From: Streptococcus mitis
GTDB lineage: Bacteria; Bacillota; Bacilli; Lactobacillales; Streptococcaceae
Assembly: GCA_018364455.1 (NCBI GenBank)
Contig: JAGZLW010000009.1
Coordinates: forward strand, 1-57,165
Reading direction: 5' to 3'
Length of the DNA stretch: 57,165 nt
The number at the start of each line of letters is the position of its first letter. Positions within the stretch are counted from its first letter, which is position 1. Shown one piece after another: positions 40,915 through 49,754 of this stretch. The notes below the pieces were generated by a model, which was given only the letters and a program-made list of their open reading frames with translations, had not been told where the DNA came from and made no database searches. The position numbers were made by a program, and so were the translations under genes.

Positions 40915-40921
40915 AATTGAT

Positions 40922-40957
40922 TAAAAAGAAAAAACGATAAACTGATATCAGTCTATC
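40922..40957 (-). terminator. Terminator of the DeoR-SorC regulator operon
   Basis: Minus strand GATAGACTGAT / ATCAGTTTATC (11 bp, one G-U), followed by GTTTTTTCTTTTT, just after the SorC-gene stop. Confidence 0.8.
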
Positions 40958-40961
40958 ATTT

Positions 40962-41942
40962 TCACTCGCATAAAATATTTCGAAAAGAAAAATCACCATC
41001 TTCTTCTAAAACTTTTAAAATTGTATTTTTATCTGTAATCAGATGATTTACTAGATTAGCACGCAAGACAGAAAGAATCGCAGATACTTTCGTATCACCG
41101 TAAGCAACAGCTAAACTTTGAGGAATATTTTTTAAATCTTCCAAAGAGATTGCTATCGTTCTTTCCTGTAAGTTCTCATAAACTTCTTTACCTTTTGAAT
41201 CAAAGAATCGACAACAAATTTCCCCTACAGTTTTAACTTTTGTCAATTCTTTAAAGTCATCCTCTGTAAGCATGTCTAACCATTGATGTTTTCCTTTATT
41301 ACTAAAATCACCAATCCCAACCACAACTATATCTAAATCTTTCCAACTATTTTTCAAATCTTCAAAATATCTTGATTGCAAAATACCATCTGCTAACAAT
41401 TTATTTTCTTGCACAATTGTTGCATTCATAAATGTACACTCTCCATGAAATTTTCTAGACATTTCATAAATTAGTGTATTCACATGGTATTTAGCGTGTA
41501 TGTGACTAGGACCACCTGCTAGAGGATAGAAGTGAACATTTCGGACACTTTTGCTGTGGATTAGATCTACTAAATTACTTAAACTTTTCCCCCAAGAAAA
41601 GCCAATTTTCATATTATCATCAATTAAATTCCTAAGGACACCTGCTGCAACTTGAGAAATTCTTTCAGATAAAATTGTTGGATTATCATCAAATTCATTT
41701 GGAATAATTTCTAAACTTTCCAGACCATATTTTTCTTTTACATAATTTTCCAACTTAAACATATTGGTATCAAAATTCTCTATTTCAATTTTAACAATTC
41801 CTGCATTCCTTGCTTCTGTTAACATTCTACTAATAGAGGTTCTATAAATTCCTAATTTTGCTGCTATTTGTGACTGATTTAAGTTTTCAATATAATACAG
41901 ATAAGCAATTTTAGAGAGCAGTTTATTCCTATCTTGATTCAT
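40962..41942 (-). CDS. SorC-family sugar-binding transcriptional regulator
   Basis: A 326-residue regulator. The N-terminal HTH is NLNQSQIAAKLGIYRTSISRMLTEARNAGIVKIEI (about 20-55). The sugar-phosphate-binding domain begins near LESLEIIPNEFDDNP and contains KIGFSWGKSL and VVVGIGDFSN, typical of the SorC/DeoR(Bs)/CggR effector domain that binds phosphorylated sugars. Second gene of a regulator operon, 12 nt after a DeoR-type gene. It most likely controls the PTS and pflD operons through the GCACAAATGTGC palindrome; this is inference from position. Confidence 0.88.
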   Translation of the reverse strand: MNQDRNKLLSKIAYLYYIENLNQSQIAAKLGIYRTSISRMLTEARNAGIVKIEIENFDTNMFKLENYVKEKYGLESLEIIPNEFDDNPTILSERISQVAAGVLRNLIDDNMKIGFSWGKSLSNLVDLIHSKSVRNVHFYPLAGGPSHIHAKYHVNTLIYEMSRKFHGECTFMNATIVQENKLLADGILQSRYFEDLKNSWKDLDIVVVGIGDFSNKGKHQWLDMLTEDDFKELTKVKTVGEICCRFFDSKGKEVYENLQERTIAISLEDLKNIPQSLAVAYGDTKVSAILSVLRANLVNHLITDKNTILKVLEEDGDFSFRNILCE

Positions 41943-41954
41943 ACACTTAACCTC

Positions 41955-42701
41955 TTACGAAACTACCTTAACCATTATCCCAGCATTTTCTAATGTAGCT
42001 ATATTTTGTTTAGAAAGTTTTTCGTCTGTTATTACTTCATAGACTTGACTTAAAGCAAATCTTCTTACTGTACCCCTTTTATCAAATTTACTTGAGTCAG
42101 TTAGCACAATGACTTTATCCGACGCTGCTGAAATATATTGAACTACCTCACTGCGCATTAAATCTTTTCCTGTAAAGCCCATCTCTTTATCGTAGCCATC
42201 TGTCCCAACAAAAGCTTGACGCACATGAAAAGTCTGTATCATTTCTTTTAATAAAGGTCCTACGGTAACCTGTGAATCTTTCTGAAACTCTCCACCAAGA
42301 ACAATAACACGACATGAATCATAACCTCTTACAAAATTTGCTATAAAAAATGAATTTGTTACAATAGTGACATTTCTTTTTTGCTTGCAAATTTCCTCAG
42401 CAAGTAAAGCACAGGTTGAACCAGATTCTATCATTATTGTTTCATTATCTGATACCAATTTTACTGCTTCTTGAACAATTTTTCTCTTGATTTCATAATT
42501 AATTGACAAGCGTACATTTAAGTCATCTCCACTATTTAACACAGCATATCCATGCTCTCTGTGTAATAAGCCTTTTGACTCTAATTTATCTAAATCTTTT
42601 CTAATCGTTACTTTCGATACATTTAATTTTTCCGATAATGTATTAACATCAATCTTTTCATATTCTGATACTAATTTAATAATTTGTTCCAATCTTTTCA
42701 T
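41955..42701 (-). CDS. DeoR-family transcriptional regulator
   Basis: A 248-residue GlpR/LacR-type repressor. The N-terminal winged helix is VNTLSEKLNVSKVTIRKDLDKLESKGLLHREHGYA (about 18-52). The C-terminal phosphosugar-sensing DeoRC domain includes IMIESGSTCALLAEEI, VTIVTNSFFIANFV, VIVLGGEF, AFVGTDGYDKEMGF and KVIVLTDSSKFDKRG. I chose ATG 42699-42701 (MKRLEQIIKL), with GGAGGTG 6 nt upstream; an earlier in-frame ATG lacks one. It is divergent from the glycyl-radical activase gene; direct TTTCGTT repeats in between are candidate operators. Confidence 0.9.
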   Translation of the reverse strand: MKRLEQIIKLVSEYEKIDVNTLSEKLNVSKVTIRKDLDKLESKGLLHREHGYAVLNSGDDLNVRLSINYEIKRKIVQEAVKLVSDNETIMIESGSTCALLAEEICKQKRNVTIVTNSFFIANFVRGYDSCRVIVLGGEFQKDSQVTVGPLLKEMIQTFHVRQAFVGTDGYDKEMGFTGKDLMRSEVVQYISAASDKVIVLTDSSKFDKRGTVRRFALSQVYEVITDEKLSKQNIATLENAGIMVKVVS

Positions 42702-42756
42702 TTTACACCTCCGTTTTATTCTACCAAAATAAAAAGCAAAAAACAACAAATTAAAC

Positions 42757-42784
42757 TTTCGTTCGTAATTGTTTTTCTTTCGTT
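42757..42784. promoter_or_regulatory. Candidate DeoR operator between regulator and activase genes
   Basis: TTTCGTT at 42757-42763 and again at 42778-42784, spaced 21 bp (two helical turns). DeoR/LacR-type regulators commonly bind such T-rich TTTCGTTT direct repeats. A TAGAAT -10 for the activase gene follows at 42797-42802. Confidence 0.45.
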
Positions 42785-42822
42785 TTTGTGATAGGATAGA
42801 ATTATGAAGAGGAGGAACTCTT

Positions 42823-43599
42823 ATGGAAATATCTAAGGGAATTATTTTTAATATTCAACACTTTTCAATTCATGACGGTCCGGGTATTCGTACAACTGTT
42901 TTTTTAAAAGGATGTCCTCTGCGCTGTCCATGGTGTTCTAATCCTGAATCTCAAAGAATGAAACCTGAAAAAATGAAAGATGCTCAACGAGAAAAATTCA
43001 CTTTAGTAGGTGAAGAAAAAACTGTAGAAGAAATTATTACAGAGGTATTAAAAGATAAAGAATTTTACGAAGAATCCGGTGGAGGTTTAACTTTATCAGG
43101 GGGTGAAATATTTGCTCAGTTTGAATTTGCTAAAGCCATCTTAAAGTCAGCTAAAGAACATCACATACACACTGCCATTGAAACTACTGCCTTTGTTGAT
43201 CATGAAAAATTTGTTGATTTAATCCAATATGTGGATTTTATCTACACAGACCTAAAACATTATAATTCTATAAAACATAAAAAAGTGACTGGGATTTTTA
43301 ATCAAATGATTATTAAAAACATTCATTATGCTTTTTCTCAACATAAAACTATCGTTTTAAGAATCCCGGTTATTCCTGATTTTAACAATAGTTTAGAGGA
43401 TGCAGAAGAATTCGCTACTCTATTTAACTCATTAAATATCGACCAAGTTCAACTACTCCCTTTTCATCAATTTGGTGAAAACAAATATCGTTTATTAAAT
43501 CGGAAATATGAAATGGATGGAGTCAACGCACTTCATCCCGAAGATCTTATTGATTATCAAAAGGTATTTCTGAACCATCATATTAATTGTTATTTCTAG
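42823..43599 (+). CDS. pflE: Glycyl radical enzyme activase (radical SAM)
   Basis: A 258-residue radical-SAM activating enzyme that installs the glycyl radical using SAM and a [4Fe-4S] cluster. The cluster motif is C31-x3-C35-x2-C38 (GCPLRCPWCSNPES). The SAM-binding GGGLTLSGGE is at about 86-95. Dehydratase activases usually carry an extra ferredoxin-like insertion with two more clusters after this motif; here the corresponding segment is short and has no cysteines. It is divergent from the two regulators and probably serves the enzyme encoded at 36.2 kb. Ribosome site GAGGAGG at 42809-42815. Confidence 0.9.
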   Translation: MEISKGIIFNIQHFSIHDGPGIRTTVFLKGCPLRCPWCSNPESQRMKPEKMKDAQREKFTLVGEEKTVEEIITEVLKDKEFYEESGGGLTLSGGEIFAQFEFAKAILKSAKEHHIHTAIETTAFVDHEKFVDLIQYVDFIYTDLKHYNSIKHKKVTGIFNQMIIKNIHYAFSQHKTIVLRIPVIPDFNNSLEDAEEFATLFNSLNIDQVQLLPFHQFGENKYRLLNRKYEMDGVNALHPEDLIDYQKVFLNHHINCYF

Positions 43600-43666
43600 T
43601 TTATTTCCTTGAAATGCTCTAGCTATTTGCAGACAACAAGCATCTATAATACATACTTAACTTTTC

Positions 43667-43702
43667 AAAAGGTTTAGCTAAAAAATTTTAGCCAAACCTT
43701 TT
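43667..43702 (+). terminator. Terminator of the activase gene
   Basis: AAAAGGTTTAGCTAAAA, AA, TTTTAGCCAAACCTTTT (17 bp, one mismatch), then CTATTTT. Isolates the activase gene from the downstream two-component operon. Confidence 0.8.
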
Positions 43703-43712
43703 CTATTTTACC

Positions 43713-43741
43713 TTGCTCTAGAATTTTTAAACTGCTATACT
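43713..43741 (+). promoter_or_regulatory. Promoter of the two-component system genes
   Basis: TTGCTC (43713-43718), 17 nt, TATACT (43736-43741), then AAGGAGG and ATG 43774. Confidence 0.65.
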
Positions 43742-43773
43742 TATAACAGAAAACCCTTCCAAGGAGGTAGCGG

Positions 43774-45423
43774 ATGTCTCATTCCTTTAAAAAATCTCTC
43801 CAAAAAGAAATTCTCCATAGAAGCTCTATCGCAGCCTTTGTGACCTCTCTTTTACTACTCATTTTACTTTTTGGTTTTTCCTATTTTTTACAAAAGCAGC
43901 AACTCTCCAAAGATACGAGACAGATTGTCAAACAGGTTCAAGAAATGAAAGAAGCAAATAATGAGCTCCTGACTACTATGAACCATAAAATGATTCCGGG
44001 ATTTTTGGATGGCAAACACACAGAGCGAGAAGTCTTTAGCTTATTTTACGAGACAAAAGCTAAATTAAAACTTAGTTCTGACCTCATTATCCTAAGTGAT
44101 ACAGGCGAATTACTATTTAGTACCAATCGCAATCATCAAGAAAGTATTTTATCTCCCTACTATCTAAAATTGCTCATTCAAAATCCTTCTCAAGAAAAAG
44201 TGACAGAAAAAATTGCACTCTCTTCAGACAAGCAACACTACACACTATTTATCAAACCACTACTTCAAAACCAACGAGTTAAGGCCTATACTATTGCATT
44301 CGTAAATGAGAATGATTTCATCTCAAGTTTCCCAATGATCAATTCCAAATACATCATTACCGATAGCTTTGGAAATATGTTTTCTAACAATACAAATCAG
44401 TTCACTCGCTCCACTCTTGAAAAATTTGATGAAAAACTCCTACACTCTCGTACCTACTGGTATGCGAATGAACCGCTTATTGTTCAAAAAGAAAAAGTCG
44501 GTGCTATTTTTTCAATCTATACTTTTCAATCCTTCTTTCCCATTCCTAGCTTACTCGGCCTAGCCTCCATTCTCACCTTATGTATATTCTTCCTCTACTT
44601 CTGGCAAGCAAGACGAATTGCTCATAAGATTGCCACACACAATGCTGTTCCTATTGAAAGTTTGGTTTACCAACTTCAAGAAATTCCTAAACAAGCAGAA
44701 AAAAGGCTTTCTCTACAAACAGGTGATGAGTTTGAGTTTATGGCAGAAAAAATCAACAATATGTTGTACGAATTAGATCAACTTCATCAAAAAATGTTGA
44801 CCATAGAAAAAGAAAAGTGGATTTTTGAAAGAAAAATGCTGGAAGCTCAGTTCAATCCTCATTTTCTCTACAATACACTTGAGACAATTAAAATTACTTC
44901 TTTAATGGATGCTGCTCTCACACAAGACCTGATTCAAAACCTCACGCGCATTCTTCGCTACAGTATCACCGATTTAGAAAAAGAAACAACCATTTGTCAG
45001 GATTTAAAGATTATAGAGGATTACCTGATTATTCATAAGATTCGTTTTGAGCACTTTTCCTATGATATTATCTGTCCAGAAACTGTCGATAATCAGCCTA
45101 TACCTAAGCTTTTCTTGCTTCCTCTCGTAGAAAATGCTATAAAATATGGGATGCAATACCGTATTGATCTTCATATAGATATCCAAATTACCTTGGAAGC
45201 AGATTCTCTGACTTTTTTAGTTAAGGATAATGCCGGAGGGCTCACAAAACAAGAGCGACTCGCTATTTTAGACTCTTTAGAAAGCCCTCATACCCAGCAT
45301 GGCATCGTTAACAGCTATAAACGATTGAGCAATTTCTTTTCTGATGTCCAGCTAGATTTAGGAGTCAATCGCCAAGGAGAAACTTGGGTCAAATTTATAA
45401 CGAAAGGACTAACTCATGTTTAA
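43774..45423 (+). CDS. YesM-type sensor histidine kinase
   Basis: A 549-residue membrane sensor. TM1 is at about 20-40 (VTSLLLLILLFGFSYF) and an extracellular region of about 210 residues follows. TM2 is at about 258-278 (LLGLASILTLCIFFLYFW), then a HAMP-like linker. The His_kinase domain has the phosphoacceptor in AQFNPHFLYNTLE (His about 363). A HATPase_c domain follows, with N-box LVENAIKYGM and G-box VKDNAGGL. The architecture is that of LytS/YesM kinases, which often pair with a sugar-binding lipoprotein. It overlaps the response-regulator gene by 8 nt. The genes downstream encode binding proteins and an ABC transporter. Confidence 0.9.
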   Translation: MSHSFKKSLQKEILHRSSIAAFVTSLLLLILLFGFSYFLQKQQLSKDTRQIVKQVQEMKEANNELLTTMNHKMIPGFLDGKHTEREVFSLFYETKAKLKLSSDLIILSDTGELLFSTNRNHQESILSPYYLKLLIQNPSQEKVTEKIALSSDKQHYTLFIKPLLQNQRVKAYTIAFVNENDFISSFPMINSKYIITDSFGNMFSNNTNQFTRSTLEKFDEKLLHSRTYWYANEPLIVQKEKVGAIFSIYTFQSFFPIPSLLGLASILTLCIFFLYFWQARRIAHKIATHNAVPIESLVYQLQEIPKQAEKRLSLQTGDEFEFMAEKINNMLYELDQLHQKMLTIEKEKWIFERKMLEAQFNPHFLYNTLETIKITSLMDAALTQDLIQNLTRILRYSITDLEKETTICQDLKIIEDYLIIHKIRFEHFSYDIICPETVDNQPIPKLFLLPLVENAIKYGMQYRIDLHIDIQITLEADSLTFLVKDNAGGLTKQERLAILDSLESPHTQHGIVNSYKRLSNFFSDVQLDLGVNRQGETWVKFITKGLTHV

Positions 45424-46186
45424 GCTCATTATCGTAGAAGATGAACACCTCATCCGAAAATGGCTAGAGATTGCCGTAGACTACTCTGCCTTAGGTATCC
45501 AAGTCGTAGGAACTGCCAGTCACGGTCAAGAGGGAATGAAACTCATCCAAGAAAAAGAACCTCATATTGTCTTAACAGACATCACAATGCCAATTATGGA
45601 TGCTTTTATGATGTTCGAAGCCACTCGTACTCTTTCTTATGAAAAAGTTATCTTATCAGGTTATAACGATTTTCAAAATGCCAAAAAAGCCATGCAATAT
45701 GGAGCAGTTGATTTCTTATCCAAACCAATTGATACCAAGGAGTTGACAGAATGTCTTCAAAAAATTGTTTTGCGATTACGAGTTAGCACTTATCAAGAAA
45801 CTCCTTTTTTAGAAGAATATCAAACTTTACTCACCTCTATCCAACAAGTTGATACACAAAACCAAATCATTCAGCAAATTCTTGAATTTGTGCACCAACA
45901 CTACTGTATGCACTTTACCATTTCTAGCATTGCAGAGAATCTAGGGTATAGCGAAAGTTATCTATATAAGGTTATCAAAGAAGACTTCCCAATGACGCTA
46001 AATGAATATATCTTACGCTACCGCCTCAAGCAAGCTATAGATAAAATGGCTGAATCCCCTAATTCTCCCTTAAGCGATATCTCTGAACAAGTTGGATTTT
46101 CAGACTATAAATATTTTGCAAAAGTTTTTAAAAAGTATCTCCATATTTCTCCAAAAGAATTAAAACTTATGGATAAAAATCATTGA
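45416..46186 (+). CDS. YesN-type response regulator (AraC output domain)
   Basis: A 256-residue regulator. Receiver domain residues 1-120 carry the acidic pair in VEDE, phosphoacceptor Asp55 in IVLTDITMP, and Lys in FLSKPID. The C-terminal AraC-type double HTH covers about 155-256 (FTISSIAENLGYSESYLYKVIKEDF.. and SDISEQVGFSDYKYFAKVFKKY). It probably activates the binding-protein and transporter genes that follow. The gene ends just before a terminator. Confidence 0.92.
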   Translation: MFKLIIVEDEHLIRKWLEIAVDYSALGIQVVGTASHGQEGMKLIQEKEPHIVLTDITMPIMDAFMMFEATRTLSYEKVILSGYNDFQNAKKAMQYGAVDFLSKPIDTKELTECLQKIVLRLRVSTYQETPFLEEYQTLLTSIQQVDTQNQIIQQILEFVHQHYCMHFTISSIAENLGYSESYLYKVIKEDFPMTLNEYILRYRLKQAIDKMAESPNSPLSDISEQVGFSDYKYFAKVFKKYLHISPKELKLMDKNH

Positions 46187-46194
46187 TGTAAAAG

Positions 46195-46230
46195 GATTGC
46201 TCAACTCTATTGTAGCAATCTTTTTATTTT
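46195..46230 (+). terminator. Terminator after the two-component genes
   Basis: GATTGCT, 12-nt loop, AGCAATC, TTTTTATTTT. It separates the HK-RR operon from the first binding-protein gene. Confidence 0.75.
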
Positions 46231-46401
46231 ATACTTCCCATCAAAATCTCAGCTACAATTCACCCATCCTTGCTCTAGGAACTCATTTCCTATTCCCCGT
46301 TTTAGATTTCTTTAAGGTTTTTATTATATCCTGTAGGACTCTACAATTTAAAAACATTAATAATCTAGGTAGAGAAAATGTTCGTAAAAAAGGAGATACT
46401 T

Positions 46402-47442
46402 ATGAAAAAAATACTATTCTTTCTCTCTTGTGGCTGGATATTCCTTTCTTTATCAGGATGTTCTTCACCTATAGAAGCGGAAACTAGCTCTGAAAAAGAT
46501 TCAGATAGCACTTTGGTTGTCTACTCGCCTAACCCTGAAGACCTTATCGAAGAAACAATCCCAGCCTTCGAAGAAAAATATGGTATTAAGGTTGACTTAG
46601 TACAAGCCAGCACTGGTGAATTGTTCAAAAAAGCTGAAGCTGAAAAAGAATCCCCAGTAGCCGATGTCATTTTCGGAGGCTCCTACGCTCTCTTCTCTTC
46701 TAACGAAAAACTTTTTGAACCTTATATTTCCCAAGAAAACGACCAGGTAATCCCTGAATATCAAAATAAAACTGGATTCTACACACCTTACACACTGGAT
46801 GTCAGTGTTATCATTGCCAATTCAGCTCTTACAAAAGATATTAAAATTGAAGGCTACAATGATCTACTCAATCCTAAATTAAAAGGAAAAATCGCTACTG
46901 CTGATCCTAGTAATGCTTCTAGCGCCTTTGCTCAATTAACAAACATGCTTGTTGATCAAGGTGGATACGAAAATGAACAAGCTTGGACCTATGTGAAAAA
47001 TCTATTTACCCTAGTAGATGGAAAAATTGCATCTAGCTCTTCAAATGTTTACAAAGCTGTCGCCGATGGGGAAATGGCTGTAGGACTCACCTATGAAGAT
47101 CCTGCCTTAAAACTCTTAAACGACGGAGTTGATGTAAAAGTCATTTATCCAAAAGAAGGTACCGTCTTTTTACCTGGTAACGCAGCTATCATCAAAAATG
47201 CTAAACACATGGAAAATGCTAAGAAATTTATCGATTTCATTCTTTCTCAAGAAATCCAAGATAAGCTAGGAACTGAAACTACAATTAGACCTATTCGTAA
47301 AAATGCTAAAACCAATAAAAATATGAAGGCTATGACAGAAATCAATATTGCCACTGAAGATTCCGATTATGTCATTAAAAACAAATCCGCCATTCTTAAA
47401 AAGTACAATGACATTTTTACAGATATCCAATCTAAAAAATAA
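46402..47442 (+). CDS. ABC solute-binding lipoprotein 1 (AfuA/FutA/HptA-like)
   Basis: A 346-residue lipoprotein. Signal peptide and lipobox LSLSGC put the lipidated Cys at residue 20. The mature part is an SBP_bac_6-type periplasmic-binding fold (TLVVYSPNPEDLIEETIPAFEEKYGIKV.., VADVIFGG, TPYTLD, PKEGTVFLPG). It is strongly similar along its length to the next gene, so the two arose by tandem duplication. I chose ATG 46402-46404 (MKKILFFLSC), with AAGGAG 7 nt upstream. Its place right behind the two-component genes, on its own transcript, resembles S. aureus HptA-HptRS, where an extracytoplasmic binding protein helps sense hexose phosphate. A sensing role is inference. Relatives are also annotated as iron(III)-binding. 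Confidence 0.82.
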   Translation: MKKILFFLSCGWIFLSLSGCSSPIEAETSSEKDSDSTLVVYSPNPEDLIEETIPAFEEKYGIKVDLVQASTGELFKKAEAEKESPVADVIFGGSYALFSSNEKLFEPYISQENDQVIPEYQNKTGFYTPYTLDVSVIIANSALTKDIKIEGYNDLLNPKLKGKIATADPSNASSAFAQLTNMLVDQGGYENEQAWTYVKNLFTLVDGKIASSSSNVYKAVADGEMAVGLTYEDPALKLLNDGVDVKVIYPKEGTVFLPGNAAIIKNAKHMENAKKFIDFILSQEIQDKLGTETTIRPIRKNAKTNKNMKAMTEINIATEDSDYVIKNKSAILKKYNDIFTDIQSKK

Positions 47443-47546
47443 AATTTGACTTACCAGTGATTAACTGTCAAACCCTGCTATAAAATCAAAAGATTACTTC
47501 CGTTTTTGTAGAGAATTTTACTCTAATAGAATAGAATTATCGGTTT

Positions 47547-47560
47547 TAAAAACGCTTACA
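47547..47560 (+). promoter_or_regulatory. cre site upstream of the second binding-protein gene
   Basis: TAAAAACGCTTACA fits the CcpA consensus TGWAANCGNTNWCA with a single mismatch. It precedes a probable promoter (TTACAT near 47557, TTAAAT near 47578), so glucose repression of the transporter is likely. The remainder of 47443-47603 shows nothing else. Confidence 0.7.
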
Positions 47561-47603
47561 TTGTTTTAAAATAAACTTAAATAACACAACGGAGGTATCC
47601 ATC

Positions 47604-48650
47604 ATGAAAAAGAAATGGATGTATTATGCTGCTTGCGGACTAGCTCTTTTTGGTCTTGCTGCTTGTTCTTCTAATGAATCTGCCGATGGCGATTCATCTG
47701 ATAAAGGAGACGGCGATTCGCTAGTCGTTTATTCACCAAACTCAGAGGGCTTAATTGGAGCAACTATTCCTGCCTTTGAAGAAAAATATGGTATCAAAGT
47801 AGAACTGATTCAAGCCGGTACTGGAGAACTTTTCAAAAAACTAGAGTCAGAAAAAGAAGCTCCTGTAGCTGATGTCATCTTTGGTGGTTCTTATACACAA
47901 TATGCTACCCACGGAGAACTCTTTGAAAACTATACTTCAAAAGAAAATGATAATGTTATCAAAGAATATCAAAACACAACTGGCTACTCTACTCCTTATA
48001 CACTAGATGGTAGTGTTTTAATCGTCAATCCTGATTTAACGAAAGGCATGAACATCGAACGATATAGCGACCTTCTCAAACCTGAACTAAAAGGAAAAAT
48101 CGCAACTGCTGACCCAGCAAACTCTTCTAGCGCCTTTGCTCAATTAACAAATATGCTACAAGCTCAAGGTGGTTACAAAGACGATAAAGCCTGGTCTTAT
48201 GTAAAAGATCTCTTCACACTTATTGATGGTAAAATCGGTTCAAGCTCATCTGGTGTCTATAAAGCAGTCGCTGACGGAGAAATGGCTGTTGGTCTCTCTT
48301 ATGAAGATCCAGCAGTTAAACTCTTAAATGACGGAGCTAACATCAAGGTAGTCTATCCAAAAGAAGGAACAGTCTTCCTACCTGCTAGTGCCGCTATCGT
48401 TAAAAAAGCGAAAAATATGGAAAATGCCAAGAAATTTATCGATTTCATTATCTCTCAAGAAGTACAAGATACACTTGGTACAACCACTACTAACCGTCCT
48501 GTTCGTAAAAATGCTAAAACAAGCGAAAATATGAAACCAATTGACAAAATCAAAACACTCACTGAAGATTATGATTATGTCATCAAGAATAAATCAGATA
48601 TTGTTAAGAAATACAACGAAGTCTTCACAGATATCCAATCTAAACAGTAA
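47604..48650 (+). CDS. ABC solute-binding lipoprotein 2 (PitA/AfuA-like)
   Basis: A 348-residue lipoprotein with lipobox LAAC (Cys at residue 21) and a Ser/Asp/Gly-rich linker. The binding fold is nearly collinear with lipoprotein 1 (LVVYSPNSEGLIGATIPAFEEKYG.., IATADPANSSSAFAQLTNML, YPKEGTVFLPAS). Twelve nt separate it from the ATPase gene, so this copy is the transporter's own binding protein. In pneumococcus the equivalent gene is pitA of the Pit ferric iron transporter. The same family also contains hexose-phosphate and phosphonate binders, and a cre site precedes the gene. Ribosome site GGAGG, 10 nt before ATG. Confidence 0.85.
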   Translation: MKKKWMYYAACGLALFGLAACSSNESADGDSSDKGDGDSLVVYSPNSEGLIGATIPAFEEKYGIKVELIQAGTGELFKKLESEKEAPVADVIFGGSYTQYATHGELFENYTSKENDNVIKEYQNTTGYSTPYTLDGSVLIVNPDLTKGMNIERYSDLLKPELKGKIATADPANSSSAFAQLTNMLQAQGGYKDDKAWSYVKDLFTLIDGKIGSSSSGVYKAVADGEMAVGLSYEDPAVKLLNDGANIKVVYPKEGTVFLPASAAIVKKAKNMENAKKFIDFIISQEVQDTLGTTTTNRPVRKNAKTSENMKPIDKIKTLTEDYDYVIKNKSDIVKKYNEVFTDIQSKQ

Positions 48651-48662
48651 AAGAGGTTCACT

Positions 48663-49754
48663 ATGAGTGAGATCAAAATTATTAACGCCAAAAAAATCTA
48701 CCACGATGTCCCTGTTATTGAGAATTTGAACATTACAATTCCAAAAGGAAGTCTCTTTACCCTTCTTGGACCTTCAGGATGTGGAAAAACGACTCTTCTT
48801 CGTATGATTGCAGGTTTCAACAGTATCGAAGGTGGAGAATTTTACTTCGATGATACAAAAATCAATAATATGGAACCCAGCAAACGCAATATCGGGATGG
48901 TTTTCCAAAACTACGCTATTTTCCCACATTTGACTGTCCGAGACAATGTTGCTTTTGGTCTTAAGCAAAAGAAAGTTCCAAAAGAAGAATTGATTCAACA
49001 GACCAACAAGTATCTTGAACTCATGCAAATTGCTCAATATGCGGATCGAAAGCCCGATAAACTCAGTGGTGGACAACAACAACGTGTCGCCTTGGCACGT
49101 GCCTTAGCGGTTAATCCAAGTGTTCTCCTCATGGACGAGCCCCTTAGTAACCTGGATGCCAAACTTCGCTTGGATATGCGTCAAGCCATTCGAGAAATCC
49201 AACACGAAGTGGGAATTACAACCGTTTATGTAACCCACGACCAAGAAGAAGCTATGGCTATTTCAGACCAAATTGCTGTTATGAAAGATGGAGTTATCCA
49301 ACAAATCGGCCGACCAAAAGAACTCTATCATAAACCAGCTAATGAGTTTGTAGCAACCTTTATCGGACGCACAAATATTATCCCTGCCACTCTTGAAAAA
49401 CGGAGCGACGGCGCTTATATCGTCTTTTCAGATGGCTATGCTCTTCGAATGCCAGTTCTTGATCAGGCTGAGGAACAAGCTATTCATGTAAGCATTCGTC
49501 CTGAAGAGTTTATCAAAGATGAATCTGGAGATATTGAAGGAACTATTAGCGATAGCGTCTATCTTGGACTAAATACGGAGTATTTTATCGAGACAGGTTT
49601 TGCCTCAAAAATTCAAGTTAGCGAAGAATCAACTTTTGAAGAAGATCTACAAAAAGGCGATCGTATTCGTCTACGAATCAATACTCAAAAATTAAACGTC
49701 TTTTCTGCAGATGGTTCCCAAAACCTGATAAAAGGAGTCAACCATGGAACGTAA
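48663..49754 (+). CDS. ABC transporter ATP-binding protein (FbpC/PotA-like)
   Basis: A 363-residue ATPase. Walker A GPSGCGKTT is at 36-44, Q-loop VFQNYAIFPH, signature KLSGGQQQRVALARAL at about 135-150, Walker B VLLMDEPLSNLDAKLR at about 155-170, and the switch His in YVTHDQEEA. A C-terminal TOBE-like regulatory domain occupies about 245-363. It energises the fused permease whose gene overlaps its 3' end by 11 nt. Family members power iron(III), phosphonate or sugar-phosphate import. Confidence 0.92.
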   Translation: MSEIKIINAKKIYHDVPVIENLNITIPKGSLFTLLGPSGCGKTTLLRMIAGFNSIEGGEFYFDDTKINNMEPSKRNIGMVFQNYAIFPHLTVRDNVAFGLKQKKVPKEELIQQTNKYLELMQIAQYADRKPDKLSGGQQQRVALARALAVNPSVLLMDEPLSNLDAKLRLDMRQAIREIQHEVGITTVYVTHDQEEAMAISDQIAVMKDGVIQQIGRPKELYHKPANEFVATFIGRTNIIPATLEKRSDGAYIVFSDGYALRMPVLDQAEEQAIHVSIRPEEFIKDESGDIEGTISDSVYLGLNTEYFIETGFASKIQVSEESTFEEDLQKGDRIRLRINTQKLNVFSADGSQNLIKGVNHGT

